64,000 bases of DNA from Apiospora phragmitis (taxonomy: Eukaryota; Ascomycota; Sordariomycetes; Amphisphaeriales; Apiosporaceae): assembly GCA_038363925.1 (NCBI GenBank), contig JAQQWL010000011.1, positions 2,170,001-2,234,000 of the forward strand. Reading direction: 5' to 3'. Below are positions 1-11,635 of this stretch, one piece after another. Position numbers and translations under genes: made by a program. The notes under the pieces are model-generated. The model had not been told where the DNA came from. It worked only from the letters and a program-made list of their open reading frames with translations, and ran no database searches. Position 1 is the stretch's first letter. Each line of letters begins with the position of its first letter.

Positions 1-665
1 TGTACGACTGTCTAGCTTCTCAAAGCCGTCCTTGTGGAAAACCTACGGAATCATTGTCTAGCTTGCAGTATCGCACGGCACTCGTAAGAAAAAATGATGC
101 GTGGGAAAACATCGAAAAAGGCAATGGCCTAGGCTCGCCCCTGTCAGTTTCAGAGCTCTGCCTAGGTGCAGATGAGATAGCTGCCAGAGTATACTCGCCC
201 ACGGTAGTTAGGCGGGCTGACCGAGCCAGCTGCACAGTTCCCATTAGTTTCGGAGCATTGGACGTAGATTATGAATCTTCCTGCAGTATCGTTGAATTGG
301 AGATTAACGAGAATATGGGGTGAAGTCCCGTACACAAATAAGCGGAAAGAAAAGGGGCATGCGAATGACAAGAGAATTGATGGTTTTTATGATTTCTAAG
401 CTAGCTTCGCCCCGAAACTCTCCAATCCTGCCCACTCCGCTGCCCTCTTCAATCTTGGTCTAATCGTCGTTTGTCTTGTGTATCTCGTCCAAGGGCATTC
501 GAGGATATATATAGTCGGCCCATCTACTCCCTTGCTTCTTTCTATGCCCACCAACTCGACTTCTCCAACTCTTATTCCTGACACCGATACTTTCCTTGGA
601 AATATAACCGACATATTCTTCTCTCTGAAAGATATAAAGAGTTGCTTTCTGCCGTGCAGACAAGC
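1..665. other. No gene recognised (left edge)
   Basis: Only short open frames without recognisable domains occur here. The last part lies 3' of the minus-strand gene ending at 666. I see no RNA gene or repeat. Confidence 0.5.
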
Positions 666-1163
666 TTAAGAACCATTCTGACCATTCTGATAATTCGGGT
701 CAATGACGATCGTAGGCGACAAGAAGTTACCACCGACAAAGGTGCCAGACCCCGAACCGGAATAGTTGCTGCCCAGCGCCTGCTCGGTGATCTCTAAGAC
801 GATGTCGACAAGCTCTACGAGCGCGCCCTCGATGTCGCCGCCGTCGCTGCCGTCGCTGCCGTCTGAATCTGATTGTCGCTTGCAGTCATTATTGCTACAT
901 CGGACCTGCTCCTTGCTGTTGCCGAGCCCATGAGCTCTCACTGTCAGCAGTCATACCTAGTGTTGATGGAATCCTGTACTCTCTGTGAAGATTTGTTTGA
1001 CCCTGATCTTGGACGGAAGCTGGCGGGTTCATGATCTATCAAGGAGAGGCTGACGGGATGGTACTACTTACTGTTCTGGATTGAGTGTCGGCGAGGCCCC
1101 TACTGGTACAGCACAGCTCGTGGTGAGCAACAACGAAGCGACGAATGGTATTCTGGGAAGCAT
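666..1163 (-). CDS. Small secreted Asp/Gly/Ser-rich protein (one apparent frameshift)
   Basis: The frame starts at the ATG at 1163 and encodes a short basic start (MLPRIP), a hydrophobic core and a likely signal-peptidase site around residue 20. A GTAAGT donor follows at 1071, and an acceptor lies near 985-992. The next segment reads VQDSINTRYDC, hits TGA near 946, and continues one frame over as RAHGLGNSKEQVRCSN, an Asp/Ser/Gly repeat (SDGSDGSDGG), an acidic helix-like stretch, and a tail ending at 666. Restoring one C near 947 joins the two parts. This matches losses seen in other genes of the window. The product would be a secreted or wall-associated protein of roughly 140-150 residues with a few cysteines. 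I do not recognise a family. The acceptor and the frameshift are inferences. Confidence 0.5.
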
Positions 1164-2371
1164 ATTGACTCCAACCCGATCGTGACGAAGATGTTGAATG
1201 CAGCTAGTATCACAGTCGTAGAAGGATACAGCTAATCTCCACAGAGATCATGGATAAGTCAAGGGGTCGATCTCAATAACACGCTCATGGTGAGCCTGAG
1301 CGGATATATATATACATATACACAATCATACTATACTGCACTGCGTAGTCCACCGGTGATTGTGAAGTCTTTGCCTGGAAGCAGTCCGTACAAGCCCATA
1401 ACCTTGAAGTCTTATTTCGAAGGTTCTTCCCGCTGTTCTCAGCCGCCTTCATCAGACTCAGAACATCAGATGAAAGACAAGAGCTTGTTAGGCCAACTCT
1501 CTTCGGAAGATCAGACGTATGAGGCTTTAGGCGGGATGAACGACCGGGATTTGTCTCCATGGTTGTGCTCGTCTCATATCTTCGCCTTGAACATATTAAG
1601 CTCAAATTACTGGAAACGACCTTCGGGTAGTCAAGTACGTCGTCGCGTGAGCTTTCGATTGTAACCCTGCAATTGAAATGTATGGCAATCCTGTTAGATT
1701 ATATGAGGACCCCGTGATGTCCAAGGTTTGCGGCGCCGCCTGCTAAGAAACGGGGCTGTCAGACGACAGTTTTTCGGGCCGGTCGCCATGCGGCTGATCG
1801 CTGGTTGAAGTCTCGGCAGGCGTCTGAGTAAGCTCAAATTGGGAATAGCACTGAGTTTGACGAGAGATCCATGTGGTGAATGAAATCTTGGCGAATTGCA
1901 GAGAACGTTGCGACCTTGAACTTCATCGTTACGCCTGCAGAAAGCAATCCCATTTACACTCATCAGGTGCGACACCTCGCGATCGCGGTTATAGATTAGC
2001 AGGAAGTGCTACATGAGCCACCATCGCCTTGGTTGGCATCGGCTCTTTTTTTTCCCGAACAATGCTTGGACCATACATCCACTTGTTATAAAGTCGTAAT
2101 AGTTGGCCTATCTTAGGCAATGGCAGCGCCTAGGCTCAAGGTGACAGGAGAGTCGTTATATCATACAACCAGCTTCGAGGGGCTTGGTAGATAACCCATG
2201 TCTTACACCTACGTTTTGCCCAACCACTGCAACTGGTAAGCGTGGGCCCTTCCCCTCCTAAAAGCAGTCACCCCTCGGCCTCGCACACAATGAAGAGATA
2301 TAGTAGATTGATGCGAGAGATTGGCCCCTGGCACGAATGGGGGCAATATAGTCGATACGAAGGCGAAGCTA
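1164..2371. other. Intergenic, no gene recognised
   Basis: This is the upstream region of the secreted-protein gene and the downstream region of the TMEM234-like gene. It holds a short TA-rich microsatellite near 1304-1322. Short open frames here lack codon structure or domains. Confidence 0.5.
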
Positions 2372-2942
2372 TCAACCAGATTTGCTGTGTACACAGAGGG
2401 CTATACCACAAAGTGACAACGCCATACCAATCCATGTGTCTGCGATATGTTTAGAGAAGTGGGCAAAAGGGGGCGTCCTCGTCTTACCTTTACTAATAAC
2501 TTTCTTCTCAACCCACCAATCGCCCAACACGGTGAAGAGAAACGCAAGGGTATTTACAATTGGGACGGTCAAACTCAACTCTGTATTTCAGGTCAATAAA
2601 TAATGTTCCGAGTAGCCGGCACACGCAAAACGGATCGAACGTACCAGCTTGCCCGATTAGCAAGAAGAACCAGACACTACCGGTCAAATTGATCAGAAGT
2701 GGTATGGCATATCGGGGATTCCTTAGAAGGTCGAGAATTGCGAAGACGCCTCCGTACAATTTGCTCTTCAGCCCGCTCGACTTGATATCTTCTCTTTCAA
2801 GGATAGGGTGAAGTGGTGGATTGTGGTCCCGGGCGGCTCGGCGGATGAACGGAGTGGTGAAGCCCCAGGCTACGCCGACCATTAGAAACCCTAGAACATA
2901 ATTGAACGCCGGCGGTTGCGGATCCGAAGCTGCAGACGACAT
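2372..2942 (-). CDS. TMEM234-like small membrane protein
   Basis: This is a predicted 152-residue integral membrane protein of the TMEM234 family, which resembles small drug/metabolite-transporter halves; its role in fungi is not established. Exons are 2645-2942, 2488-2580 and 2372-2439. The introns are 64 nt and 48 nt. The 48-nt one is in frame and free of stops, so a naive frame reads straight through it. The start MSSAASD is preferred over an in-frame upstream ATG at 2960 because family members begin just before the first hydrophobic segment (FLMVGVAWGFTTPFIRRA). Other family-like features are LTGSVWFFLLIGQ and LTVPIVNTLAFLFTVLGDW, then a final membrane segment (WIGMALSLCGIALCV). Four membrane segments are expected. 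Confidence 0.85.
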
Positions 2943-5017
2943 GCTGACTTTGGTCTGCAAGTTAACTTGGTTTACTTTTCATGTAATGCAAGTGGTGACA
3001 ATGAGTCCTGGTTGGTACACCCAGTTGGCTGTTGAGCACTGTTGGAGCTGTTTCAGTCTCAACCCGTCATTGCACATAGCGCTCCACCAGATGAAGTGTG
3101 GCTGATACTGTGGCGACGATCCACATCGATGCGGCTATACCAATAGCCTACCTAAACTTGGCGCGCTACGCGAATGTAACTTGACAGTTTGATATCACGA
3201 CCAAAGGGGTAAACCAACAGTTCATGGTTGGGAATTTACCGTACCTATACTCCTCTAATATTCAACTATACCCAGCGCTAATCCTTGAGCTACAGATGGA
3301 TCAGCCCACAACAGTCCTACGCCAAGCTGTTGAATCATCATAAACGATCCTTCATCATAGGCACCTAGTTGCAACTGACCGGCACTGGGTCGTTGTTCAT
3401 GAGGATGCCGAGGAGCTTGAGACTTCAGGGTTTGCCATGTTTGCTGCGCTTTCCCGTTCGACATCCGCCAGGCCCAATCCCGTAACCTAAAGCATGTCCC
3501 CAGGCCAGTCATGACGTCTTAGATGATTCATCACAGCAACAAACACATTCATAACTGCAAAAAGCAAACATCGATATACTCGGAAAACCATACAAACACA
3601 TGGGAAAATAGGATGACCAGAACGCCGTCGGGTTACATGCACTGTATGGTCGTCTACCCAATGGGTGTCCACCCCTGCCGCGGGATCTGAGATAGATCAG
3701 ATCGCATAGATCTTCTGATCCACTTCTCCCGCCATATGGTCTGACAGGTCAACTCGCGATGGATAATAGGCTACTGTAGATTCGGACGCCTCTTCATTGC
3801 GGATGATATTCTCCGGACCCCTGTATCATTGGTGCTCTCCCAGAGCCAAGACCGACGCATCGGGACCTGACCGCGTACTTGAGTATCGATATCACTCACC
3901 GTATTCTGGGACTGCAGGCGTGGGATGAGCATCGCTGTTCACTGATGCGGTATTGGAACGAGGTAGGTCCTGAGGTGTACATGCACTGGCTTTAACTGGG
4001 TTACATGTCGGACAAGGACCTCATACTCTTCATGGCGGTCAGCTCGTCGTAGCTTATTGCTCGAGGACCTCTGTTCCTTTGCGCCTGGGTCTTCTTTCTA
4101 TACTTTATGGCATTCCACAAGCCCTGTGGCATGATTGCCATGGCAAGCATCGGCATTCATGCCACATGTTCGTCATTGACTTTGTACGGCGATTGCTAAT
4201 GACAAGGCGCGGCTGAACTAAGGCGTCTAAGCTCCAAGCGAGGCGCCTTCTGCAGTAGTAATGGGTCTTTCCCCAGACATCTCCGTCCCGATACGTTCCT
4301 TATGAAGCCTCTCATTCGCTGCTACTTGCGGTCAGCACGACCGCGGATGTCCAGAGACCCTATTTCGGTCAAGTGGTGCCTGGCCTAGCGGGCGCTTAAG
4401 TGTATCACAGATGCTGGGTTGTTGGTAGCGTCACGATGCACTGTTACCGCTCTGGTCGAACTAGTAGTATGCTTCGAGCACAGTGCTGGGCATTGACACC
4501 TACTCGGCATCGGTCGTGTCACAGTGAAGTTCGATAGTAGTCGTTGCTTCCTTTGTCAGGACATCCGTACATCAAGTCAGGACACCGTTTGCAACCTCAA
4601 GCGAACGGGAGCCCACAGCCTAGAGGACGTCATGACTTCTTGGATCCAAGACCTAGGGACGCAGCTGGATGCACGCAATTTATCATGCTCCTCAAGAGGT
4701 AACACTTGAAAGAACAGACTGCTCGACTAGCTGGCAGAACCAACAGGGTCATGAGATCATTGATTTCCAGCAATCGAAATTCACAATGGGAATCACGAAC
4801 GTTGATGGGGAAAAGCAAACAAGGCAACGTACTTCAGTGTTTGGTCCATCCGTCTGTATGACGTCTATACCAACGGAAAATATCTATAAAGCCCTGCCAG
4901 TTTCCCAATCACAAACACTTGTTCCCTCCTTTTCCTCACAACACACCCTGAACCAACTACCCTCCATCAATAATAGTCTCATCCCTTTGAACTAAACTTT
5001 CAACAACAATTTTCAAC
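2943..5017. other. Intergenic, promoter region of the Con-6 gene
   Basis: I see no coding region in about 2 kb. The last 150 bases carry the TATA box and an A/C-rich leader of the Con-6 gene. Confidence 0.5.
4885..4890 (+). promoter_or_regulatory. TATA box of the Con-6 gene
   Basis: TATAAA lies 128 bases upstream of the Con-6 ATG and is followed by a purine-poor, CAA-rich leader typical of strongly expressed fungal genes. Confidence 0.6.
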
Positions 5018-5391
5018 ATGCCTACTGATGCTCAGATCGCCGGCGGCCACAAGGCTACCATCAACAACCCCAACGCCTCCAAGGAGGCTAAGGAGAACTC
5101 CAAGCAGGTTCTCGAGAACGAGTTCAACGGTGGCGACGGTAAGAGAATACTTCCCACTTGCGTATGTCACCCTGAAAGTAGTTGTTAAATCGATATAATA
5201 GTTCCCAAGCCGATGATAACAAGCAGAAGAACCCCGGCAATGTCATCGGTGGCCTGAAGGCAACTACCAAAAACCCTAATGTCTCCGATGAAGCTAAGCA
5301 GAATGCTGAGGTATGTCGATGCCATCCACTCGTTTATTCCATCACCTACTAATCTGCAATTACTACATAGGAGCGTCTTAAGGAGATGTAG
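5018..5391 (+). CDS. con-6: Conidiation-specific protein 6 (Con-6 family)
   Basis: This encodes a small 80-residue hydrophilic protein of the Con-6 family, first described as abundant in Neurospora conidia and degraded on germination. Exons are 5018-5138, 5210-5310 and 5371-5391; introns are 71 and 60 nt. Two family repeats are visible: GGHKATINNPNASKEAK at residues 8-24 and GGLKATTKNPNVSDEAK at about 52-68. There is no signal peptide or membrane segment. The first intron ends at the less obvious AG at 5208-5209; the earlier TAG at 5198-5200 gives the wrong frame. Expression is probably tied to sporulation or stress, by family knowledge rather than from a site I can prove here. Confidence 0.93.
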
Positions 5392-7630
5392 TAGTTCAGT
5401 CTAGGCTTGTTATGTCAAGATAGAGGGAGCGTTTGTTTACTCTTTAGATATTGTGGTTATATGGATATTGTCAGTCTAACTATATGTCCTGCTCTCAACG
5501 TTAGGAGAGTGATTATCGCAATGTCAATCATTTTCATCACAAAACATCACGATCGTATTTCTCCTTAGCTACGTGTCGTTTTATTTGCCTAATAAACGAT
5601 TGGTAGGAAATATCAATACACATCATGTGGCCGGCTTTACTCTATAATTCTATACAAACATGGCTCCATCCTATCGGACGTTTCCAGTCTTCTGCACGAG
5701 GTGATCTTCCGTGTATTTCAATTTGAGTATTCTATGCAAGAATAACCCCCATGTGTCCTATCCAGAGACCTGCTATGCCGAGTTAATAATAAACTGCGTA
5801 ATTTGTGTTATGAGGTATACCGGTTTGTTGATTTGTATAACGAATTCACACGTTCACTGGGCTGGTAACTTCCAGGAAGTAAAAAGTTTAGCCATGAAAT
5901 CCAGGGCCACATGCCGTTGGAAGTAATGATAACTCCACCCTGCTGCAGCCCTAAGAGTTCAGACAGGGTCCGATAGAAGGTTCGATTCGATGAAGATTGA
6001 GTAATTCCGAAAGCCGTGCATGTATCTGATATAGTTTGCGATGTAGATGCGATGCCGATACGATGCCGCTGGCTGTACGTCACGATGAAATCTCGAAGCG
6101 GACCGCTTGTTGGGGGTTGCGACAGACGTCATAGGTCGGTTGCCGAGGCTTCGCAGGAACGGATGTAGGTAAATAAATACAGAGTTGTTGGGGAAGAGAG
6201 ATACTCTCGGTCCTATGTAAGGAGTAATCGAAGATTGCAGGTAATTGCGGGCAGACCGGCAATCGTGAGGCATCAACGGGACGGGGCCAGCATGCTGTCC
6301 GGGCAGGGCCTTTACATTTGAGATAAGATGGGAACCCGATCTTCAAGGTGGAGATGGTACTTTGTAAGGCTGATTTGCAAGGCGTTCAGGCGTTCCGATC
6401 AATGGAGCCCAAGGAGGAGTCAACTTTTGATTTCGCACGTCATTCCCATGCCCGACTTGGCACACTTTGCGCCTATGGCAACGCGTCGAGATGCGCGGTC
6501 CGAACTTACATGATTGTTCGTTGTGGTTCGGTGCCTGTGGACCGGAAACGGACAGGGCGTGTCGTGTTTGAAACACCATGTCTGCAAAGAGCGTATGTAC
6601 TTGCATGCAAGTAGCTAGGCCGGCAGCCCGATGTCTCTGGCTTCCAGACAAATGGCGTCCAAGTCCTCTCGCAATGGACGTGTATTGTTGTTTCCCCTCA
6701 AGGTCCTAGACATACCCATCCACGATCCACCCATCCCATCCCACATTGACATGGCCGGTAACCAAGGACGGAAGACACAAGCTGAAAACGCTAGTGAGGG
6801 GTCGATGGCTGGACGATTGGCCCTGGCAGCTGCTCCCCCACTGAATTGACTAACCGGGGCAGTTTGGGGTGAAGCAGTGATCCCTGCCTTAGCGCTGTAG
6901 TGAGCCCCAATAGTGGTCTTTGCCCACACCAGCCTCCAGTTTGCACGCTTGATTTTCCCGTGCAACACTGCAACGCAACGCAACACTTTCCCAGCCACCG
7001 GCTCGTATGACCAGCCTGCCAATGGTATTTGAGTTGGAATCAGCTTAGTGGTGACTTCGATATTACCACAACTTGACCTGGCCTGCAAGTCATTGTCATT
7101 TCTTCATTTCACTCTTCCTTTCGTTCTGCCTTGCAGGACACACCATACCGGCCCTCCACTCTCTCTCTCTGTTTAACCCGATTCTATTGCATGGTTACTT
7201 CGCTGTACTCCCATGATTCTATTCTCCATATTGATCTCTACAATAAAATACCTACCTTGTCCTTCAATACTCTTCATCTGAGGCCATCCACTCGTTCGTT
7301 ATCGCAGCTTATCGACGACTCTCACGACTCAGGTACCCGCGTTCTGCGCAGCAACCTTAGTGGCTTGGACGTAAATAGTCTCCGACGCAAAGTCAACAAA
7401 CCAATTGGATCAGCCCGCTAAACACAGCCCTCAACCACCTACCTGCTTTGTGGCCGCGCCCGCCTACCATACCATACATACTTACATTACATATTGTATT
7501 CAACAACAACAACAACACCACCACCCCACATTCGGATTCCGGCCGCAATTTTGTTGGAGGACCAAAAGTCTCGAGCCTTCTCGATTTCTCCGATCCAATT
7601 TTCGGATGAGAGATTGAGAAGAGAGTCAAG
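5392..7630. other. Intergenic and 5' leader of the C2 gene
   Basis: About 2.2 kb lack a supportable gene. The part after about 7090 is pyrimidine-rich and contains CAA and CAC runs (about 7500-7527) just before the C2 start codon, so it is probably promoter and leader. Confidence 0.5.
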
Positions 7631-10600
7631 ATGGCCGCCAAAATCGTCAAGACCAACCCGCTCAACGGGATGCATACCGCGGGCATCTTCTCGGACATGA
7701 GCGTCGATGGCCCGCCAATCGGCACTCTGGTGGTCATTGTGGACCGCGCAAAGAACCTACCCAACAGAAAGACGATTGGAAAACAGGATCCTTACTGCGC
7801 TGCTCGCCTTGGCAAAGAGGCCAAGAAGACGACGACCGACATTCGTGGTGGACAGACGCCCAAATGGTGAGTTGGATCCGTGAGATTGGTGTCCTAACGC
7901 ATAAAAATGCACACAGCCTGATTTAACCTATCCGTGTACTTGTAGGGACCAGGAGCTGCGCTTCAATGTCCACGACTCGCCAGATTATTATCAGCTCAAG
8001 CTATCTGTCTTCAACGATGACAAGAGGACCGACTTGATTGGCGAAACATGGATCGATCTACGCGACATTATTCTACCAGGGGTGGACAAAACGATCAATG
8101 GCAAAGCTTGAACTGCAAGGGTAAATATGCCGGTGAGATCAGGATCGAGGTCACCTTCTACGACAGCAGACCCAAACCCGAAAAGCCAGTAGCGAAAGCG
8201 AAACCAGTTGCCGCCACACCTGAGCAAGAAGCGACCTCGGGACCTTCAGGACCACGAACAGCAGTCAAGCGGAGGCCGCTGCCAAATAATCCGGGTACCG
8301 AATCCGCACCATCGCCCAAGGCAATCCCAGATCATGCACAGACGCCGCCTAGGGCACAGCCAACCCCCCTGGAACCTCATTTATCCCAAAGCAATCCCCG
8401 CTGCAGGCTCTGGAATACAATACACCACCCCCACTACCACGGGCCAGCCACTCGGACCATTACTCCCCCGGCCCTGATCAAGGATACGGAGCCTCGCCCA
8501 GTCACCGGCCATCACCACAGGGCTATCGCCCTCTAGAGAGTGTCGAGAAGGCAGCGCCCTACGACGAGAATCGTCGCCATCATTCGGACCCTTATGCTCA
8601 ACCATTCGAGCTAGAACCGCGTGCACTAGTTACCCACAGCCAGCACACATATGATCCTGCGGTGCCGCCAGTCCACCACCAAATACAGCGACAGCCTGTC
8701 CAAGAAGATGAACGGCCTCCACCGCCGCCTGTTCATCGCGTAAGGAACAACAGCGGAAGTTCTGAGATGGTACACCGTAGCAGCTTTGACATGCAACAGC
8801 AGAAGGCAACGCTGGCTATGACAATGAGGCAAGACGTGTTACGCAGCGAGGCGCATCGTCACTCACTGCCTGCTCAGACATCCAGTTATCCTGGGCGACC
8901 TCCTACCGCCCCTACGAATCTGCCCCTGACGTACCCAAAGAGGTTTATGCCGAACCAGCACAAGTAACACCACCCAGACACCACTCCTATGATCCTGCGT
9001 ACGATCCACACCCTCGGTCCTTGCAACCGACTGTTGAGGATGTACCCGGAGTCCTGGACACCGCCTAATGCGCGGTCCAGACACAATTCACAACTGGAGC
9101 AGTATGATGAAGCGAGCTACAACCAGGTATCGAGCCCAGCGCCACTAAATCTGAGCGGGCGGGCAAGTGCAGCTTCTGGCCAGTACCATAACCCTTCTCC
9201 CGGACAGGTGCTCAGCCAGCACCAAAGCACTTCACCAGGACCAGTGCTCGACCAGTATCAGAGCACTTCACCAGGACAGTTGCATGAGAAACACCCAAAC
9301 AATGATTACAATATATCCACATCGCAAATTGTTTCGAGAGATAGTCGAGGACCCGGAAGTCAGACATATCCGAGCTCGTATGGGGCTGACCCGTACATTG
9401 GCCAAGACTCATACGCAACTCATGGCGAGATGGAACTCACACGGTATCAGGGTCCCGGCTCAAGTTATGCCTTGCCACCGGTACCAGCAACGCTTGTTCC
9501 TGGGTTTGATCCCCTCTTATCCCGGGATATGCCCACTCGACCGCAGGAAGAACGGAACCAAGAGCGCCGGTATACTCAAACTCAGCCCTTACCATCTCCA
9601 CCCCCACACGAGGCAGGCAACACAGTGAGCCTCCTTATAATTATGGGATGCAAATATCGCCGGCGGGTCAAGCCCGAGCCACTCAATGGCATATAGCGGT
9701 TCTCCGAGCGCATACTCTGGTGTAACCACAGCCCTTCCAGCCCTCCCCCGCCCCGCCAGCGCCTTCCCCGTCTGCGAATTACCGTGGTCACTCTCCCAAC
9801 CCATCTGCGAGTTACCGGACTCACTCTCCCAACCCATCTGCGAGTTACCGGGCTCATTCTCCCAACCCATCTGCGAGTTACCGGGCTCATTCTCCCAACC
9901 CAAATCCAAATCATACCATTAGGCGGAAGTCTGTTAGTCCTGCGCCTCCGCAAGAACATCGCCGGCTTTCTGGCGTACCATTTGGCCCAGATTCGTATGA
10001 TGAGTTGAATCCATCAATGACCTCGGCCAACGACCCGTCAAAGTCCAGTGAATATACAAATGCATATGGCAAAATTGTTACGCCCGATGGCCGCGAGGTC
10101 GATCCTTCAGATCATCTCCCCATGGACACCTGGGCACCAGAGCCTGAACCAAAGCAGCCGAAGAAGGATTCGGAATCGTCACGCCCAACTCCTGGGGGTG
10201 CTCAGCCAATGCCACCGTCTGGACGCCGGGCGTTACGCGTCACAGTGAGGCCAAACTCTATGGCTGTGGTTCCATCAGGGTATCATGCTCTAGACGCACA
10301 GCCCTCGCCCCCGCCTAGCACCGGCCGAAATCGCTTACAGAAGAAGGCGTACCGAGTTTCGGCAGCGCCTGCGCCTGTCTCTTCAGGAAGTAGCCCTCTT
10401 GGTCCGGCGAGCTCGTATCAACGCAACAGCACACCACCACGAGCACTCGTGCGAGCAAGTACGTTTGACTACGAGAACCACTCCCCGTCATTCGATGCAT
10501 CGACTGCAATGGTGCACCGAGGCACTTTTCAAAGCGCAGGGCCGCCGATCCCTGCGAAAATCCCTATAATGAGCGGCGGTCTGGGACCAGCTGGCGGTAT

Positions 10601-10703
10601 GGGACACAGCGGCATGGGTGTTCACGATGATTTTGCACTTATGGAAGAGATGAGTCGCATTGATATTGGAACTGGACGAGCCAGGAGACACGGTGGCTAT
10701 TAG
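7631..10703 (+). CDS. C2-domain protein, Inn1/Fic1-like (seven frame breaks)
   Basis: Exon 1 is 7631-7866; a 79-nt intron follows and coding continues from 7946 to the stop at 10701. The N-terminal C2 domain (about residues 30-150) shows GTLVVIVDRAKNLPNR, GKQDPYCAARLG and WDQELRFNV. It resembles fungal Inn1/Fic1, which acts at the actomyosin ring and septum during cytokinesis. The rest, to about 1000 residues, is disordered and rich in Pro, Ser, Gln and Tyr with PxxP-like stretches and a 30-bp tandem repeat at 9771-9900. A conserved-looking C-terminal segment contains YGKIVTPDGREVDPSDHLP. Reading it needs seven frame changes: near 8079, 8364, 8909, 9045, 9601, 9665 and 9721-9731. Five fit loss of one base in a C or G run; two need a 2-base loss or 1-base gain. 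Family assignment rests on the C2 domain. Confidence 0.82.
9771..9900 (+). repeat. 30-bp in-frame tandem repeat in the C2 gene
   Basis: About four copies of a 30-bp unit encode the decapeptide SPNPSASYRA(H/T). The last copies are almost identical at the DNA level and the first is more diverged. Copy number is likely to vary between strains. Confidence 0.9.
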
Positions 10704-11635
10704 CGTAAAACATAATGCAGGCCCAACTCTCCGATACAATCTCCAAGAAGAAAGTCTGATGAGGCCATGTCAACAACCGGATTGGGTATGAATGGAAAAA
10801 TCGGTATGATGGGAACAAGGTGCTTGTACGATATATGGCTTACTGGGCAGCGGTGATAGGGGCTATGAACACGATGGGCCCCTCAAAACACATGTTGATA
10901 TCACGGAAAAAAGCTGCCTTTGGGGCGGTTGGGCTTATTAGTGCGTTTTCATATACGAGTAAGGAGGTACTGTATTTGTAGACTTGGTATAATAGGGGAG
11001 ATTGAACAAGTACACTCGAAAACTGGCTAGATATACCCAAATAAACGCTGTTCACACCCTTTCAATGTTGCTCACCGAACCGTGGAGACCTCCTGACGAC
11101 CTTGGAATAATTAATACCTAATCAATATCTGAGTGCATGCGTCTGAGATCACAAGTTGCATATTCGCTCATGTCTATGGAACTGTTTTGAAAAGATAGGG
11201 GCACACAGAAGCCATTGTGATCTACTACTAGAAGGTCCTCCTTATTGCTTCAATGCATGGTGCAGTGCAGATGGCACTTCTCAAGGTCATCCGTATTTTA
11301 TGGGTCCATCGGTACGGTAGGGTACCTGGGTACCTTCCCGGAGCCGCGGAACCGGAACTGCGTTTTTCCGGTTAGCCCTTGCACCTCGCAGCCTAGCTTA
11401 GCTCTAGCTGCAAGTGACCGAATCCGATAAACTGGCCAACCAACTCGGGTCGGTCACCAGAAAAGTGTAAGCTTTCCATCATCATCACCAAACCGATTTA
11501 TTTTTGACTTCTCTCCATTTGCACATCACAAAGGCGCGTCGCCTTTTCCCAACCTTCATACCACTTTGCATCATTTGCGACACCACCGTGTTATTCTCTT
11601 CTCCTCTAGTTCTTTAGGTGGATTTTGCAGACACC
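10704..11635. other. Intergenic between C2 and SR genes
   Basis: This holds the C2 3' region and the SR-factor promoter. No coding region is seen. Confidence 0.5.

Noticed and set aside
2440..2487. Sixteen extra residues in the TMEM234-like protein
   Set aside because: The segment has a GTAAGA donor, a CTAAA branch-like site and a GCAG acceptor, and is a multiple of three; it is read as an in-frame intron.
6615..7088. 157-residue minus-strand frame upstream of the C2 gene
   Set aside because: No recognisable domain, and open frames overlap on the opposite strand at the same place.
8048..10703. Treating the C2 region as several separate small genes
   Set aside because: The composition and motifs run continuously through the frames, and single-base corrections join them into one protein of the expected family layout.
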